In this document: positions 61,758-64,000 of the stretch, piece by piece | How the letters are laid out: every line of letters starts with the position of its first letter | How positions within the stretch are numbered: position 1 is the stretch's first letter | Assembly: GCA_014773175.1 (NCBI GenBank) | Contig: VXCM01003623.1 | Coordinates: 44,400 to 108,399 of the forward strand | Direction of reading: 5' to 3' | Length of the DNA stretch: 64,000 bases | DNA from: Lucifuga dentata | Lineage: Eukaryota; Chordata; Actinopteri; Ophidiiformes; Bythitidae | Notes under the pieces: model-generated | What the model saw: only the letters and a program-made list of their open reading frames with translations | Databases searched by the model: none | What the model was told of the DNA's origin: nothing | Translations under genes and position numbers: made by a program

Positions 61758-62964
61758 GAACAATTTTGCCAAAGCATCAAAGTACAAATTCATAAAGTAT
61801 ATGGACGATAAAATATATAAAGCAGTAATAAACACAAAATGGGTAAAATACAGTATATAACAGATTCAAAATAATCTCTCTCTCTCTCTGTTCCCCCCAC
61901 CCCCCCAATGTCATCTCCCTGTGGAGGGTTGAAATGCTGTCAGTATGAATGTTGGTTTAATCGTTTCTCAGATCGGCGCCGTGTTTCACGCGTGTCTGAT
62001 GCCCTGCAGCGTGTTCTAACTGGCTCCTCTCTGAAACCTCGTCTGGGGACAGTTCAGCATTTGCTTTGGGGCGTTCAGACGCGTGGGGCTGACATGCTGC
62101 AATCCATCGTGTGTGTGTGTGTGTATACGTATGTATGGGTCTGTGTGTGTGTGTGTGTGTTTAACAAACTTTCTCAGGAGCTCATAAATTGTGGTCTAAG
62201 TTGTATGTCAATGAGCTAATCAGCACAGACGTGTGTACTCGTTAACCTCAACAACACGCTGATCAGTCTGTAAACACACACCTCTACACTTCTCTATCAC
62301 ACACACATTCACAAACACACACACAGAAATACACGTTTAGACACACACACTCGCAAACAGAGACACAGACACACACACAGGCGTGTGATTGGCTCTCACA
62401 TTGACTGACAGCCTCTGGACGCCTTTATTAACTGTTTGAAGTCATGATAAAATCTCATGTCTGTCATCATGTTAATGAAAATGAGAAAACAGCAGCATCT
62501 TCATGATAACATGAAACATGAAGCTGAGATCTGCTTGCTGCTTCTCAATGCAGATAAAAACATCACGCGTGCTTCATTAGCGTGTTCTCGTTAGCATGGA
62601 TCTGAGCCTCACACACACACACAGTACATGGTACATGGAATACATCCATGACAGAAAACATGCTTAGGTGTAGCAATCATCTATGTGAGGCCCTTTACGT
62701 CATGCAGTCTGTGATCAGACATGTATTCAGGACTTTGGATGGGAAATGATGTTTATGGGTTCGACGGTTCACGTAACAACACAGATCCACAAATCTTTTA
62801 AATCCTAAAGAATTTATCTAAAAATACATGTAAATCAATGAATTTGTAAGATTACATTACAATGGTTTAACTGGAGATGTACGTAACTTTAATTAATTTC
62901 CGAGCGAGGCATAATGGGAACTGATTATATTCACTGTATTCATGACCTCAGCGCCGACGCCTTA
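61758..62964. other. Unrecognised sequence with short CA/TG repeats
   Basis: (TG)n near 62109-62122 and 62143-62160; CA repeats near 62300-62380. A high-complexity patch near 62875-62960 (ccgagcgaggcataatggga) could be conserved. No exon recognised. Confidence 0.35.
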
Positions 62965-64000
62965 AACACGCCTTAAAACACCTTAAACACTCCTTAAATA
63001 CACATTAAACATGCCTTACATACACCTTAAACACACCATAAACAAACCTTAAACATGCTTTAAATACACCATAAACACGCCTTACATACACCTTAAACAC
63101 GCCTTAATATACACCTTAAACACACCTTAAACACGCCTTAAACATACTTTAAATACACCTTAAACACGCCTTACATACACCTTAAACACACCATAAACAA
63201 ACCTTAAACATGCCTTAAACATGCCTTACATACACCTTAAACACACCTTAAACACGCCTTAAACATACTTTAAATACACCTTAAACACGCCTTACATACA
63301 CCTTAAACGCGCATTAAATACACCTTAAACATGCCTTAAACATGTCTTAAATACACCTTAAACACTCCTTAAATACACCTTAAACACACCTTAAACACGC
63401 CTTAAATACACCTTAAACATGCCTTAAGCACACCTTAAACACACCTTAAATACACCTTAAACACGCCTTAAATACACCTTAAACACACCTTAAACACGCC
63501 TTAAATACACCTTAAACATGCCTTAAGCACACCTTAAACACGCCTTAAATACACCTTAAACATGCCTTAAACACACCTTAAACACACCTTAAATACACCT
63601 TAAACACGCCTTAAATACACCTTAAACACACCTTAAACACGCCTTAAATACACCTTAAACATGCCTTAAGCACACCTTAAACACTCCTTAAATACACATT
63701 AAACATGCCTTACATACACTTTAAACACACCTTAAACACGCCTTAAACATACTTTAAATACACCTTAAACACGCCTTACATACACCTTAAACATGCATTA
63801 AATACACCTTAAACATGCCTTAAACATGTCTTAAATACATCTTACACACTGCTTAAATACACCTTAAACACAACTTAAACACGCCTTAAATACACCTTAA
63901 ACATGCCCACCTTAAACACGCCTTAAATACACCATAAACACACCTTAAATACACCTTAAACATGCCTTACATACACCTTAAACACACCCTAAATACACCT
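62965..64000. repeat. 11-12-bp minisatellite running off the window
   Basis: About 90 units of ACCTTAAACACG/CCTTAAATACA type, with larger blocks repeated (for example ccttaagcacaccttaaaca). The array continues to the last base, so its full size is unknown. Confidence 0.93.

Noticed and set aside
61908..62219. 103-residue plus-strand ORF
   Set aside because: The second half is a TG-repeat translation and the first half matches no family. No splice or promoter evidence.

Overview
This window is vertebrate, almost certainly teleost, nuclear DNA. It holds an internal piece of a neurexin-3 gene (nrxn3, minus strand) inside long, repeat-rich introns. Seven coding exons can be placed at base level: 3966-4169, 5819-6202, 7658-7805, 10840-11133, 27724-27885, a 45-nt micro-exon at 29507-29551, and 32462-32763. 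Transcription order is right to left. Reading phases agree across every junction and all junctions have AG/GT splice sites. Together they encode LNS2, with the optional splice-site-2 (SS2) insert, then LNS3, EGF-B and the start of LNS4 of an alpha-neurexin. The assignment to NRXN3 rather than NRXN1 or NRXN2 rests on paralogue-diagnostic residues such as [14 protein letters not shown] and HGKPQERK. nrxn3a versus nrxn3b cannot be decided from the window. LNS1, EGF-A and SS1 exons were not found in the 31 kb upstream (32764-64000), and the exon after LNS4-start lies beyond base 1.

The 16.6-kb intron between 11134 and 27723 holds a Ty3/gypsy LTR retrotransposon of the chromovirus type (20458-27146, minus strand). 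Its order is LTR - gag with zinc knuckle - protease - reverse transcriptase - RNase H - integrase - chromodomain - LTR. It is broken by frameshifts and stops. A 10-nt inverted match between the LTR edge and the LTR interior suggests Tf1-like self-priming.

Other mobile elements: an L2/CR1-type LINE 3' end with a Helitron-like element inserted in its tail (8940-9765); a pogo/Tigger-like MITE (10079-10485); a Tc1/mariner relic carrying a 55-bp internal tandem array (14690-15570); a T2/Kolobok-like MITE family with TTAA target sites (6881-7461, 29663-30237 and fragments); a PIF/Harbinger-like element (33505-34165); a hAT element with a BED-finger remnant that splits a minisatellite (55152-56069); and several unclassified inverted-repeat elements.

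Tandem repeats make up much of the rest: a roughly 22-bp satellite (262-2300), a 42-bp minisatellite (31051-31470), a 184-bp higher-order array (35770-36672), a 31-bp array (45525-46335), a ~92-bp array (60230-61285), an 11-12-bp array running off the right edge (62965-64000), and many CA/TG, CT, ATT, AAG and ATC microsatellites.

One caution affects interpretation. The assembly contains many single-N junctions flanked by direct copies of the same 62-67 bp (once 300 bp). These look like unmerged contig overlaps, not real duplications, and they create false frameshifts, for example in the integrase. There is also a 451-bp N gap at 43738-44188. I saw no tRNA, rRNA, CRISPR or prokaryote-type operon, and no convincing second protein-coding gene. 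I did not find a new biological system in this window. The most informative items are the divergent SS2 micro-exon, the self-priming signature and the nested-insertion history.
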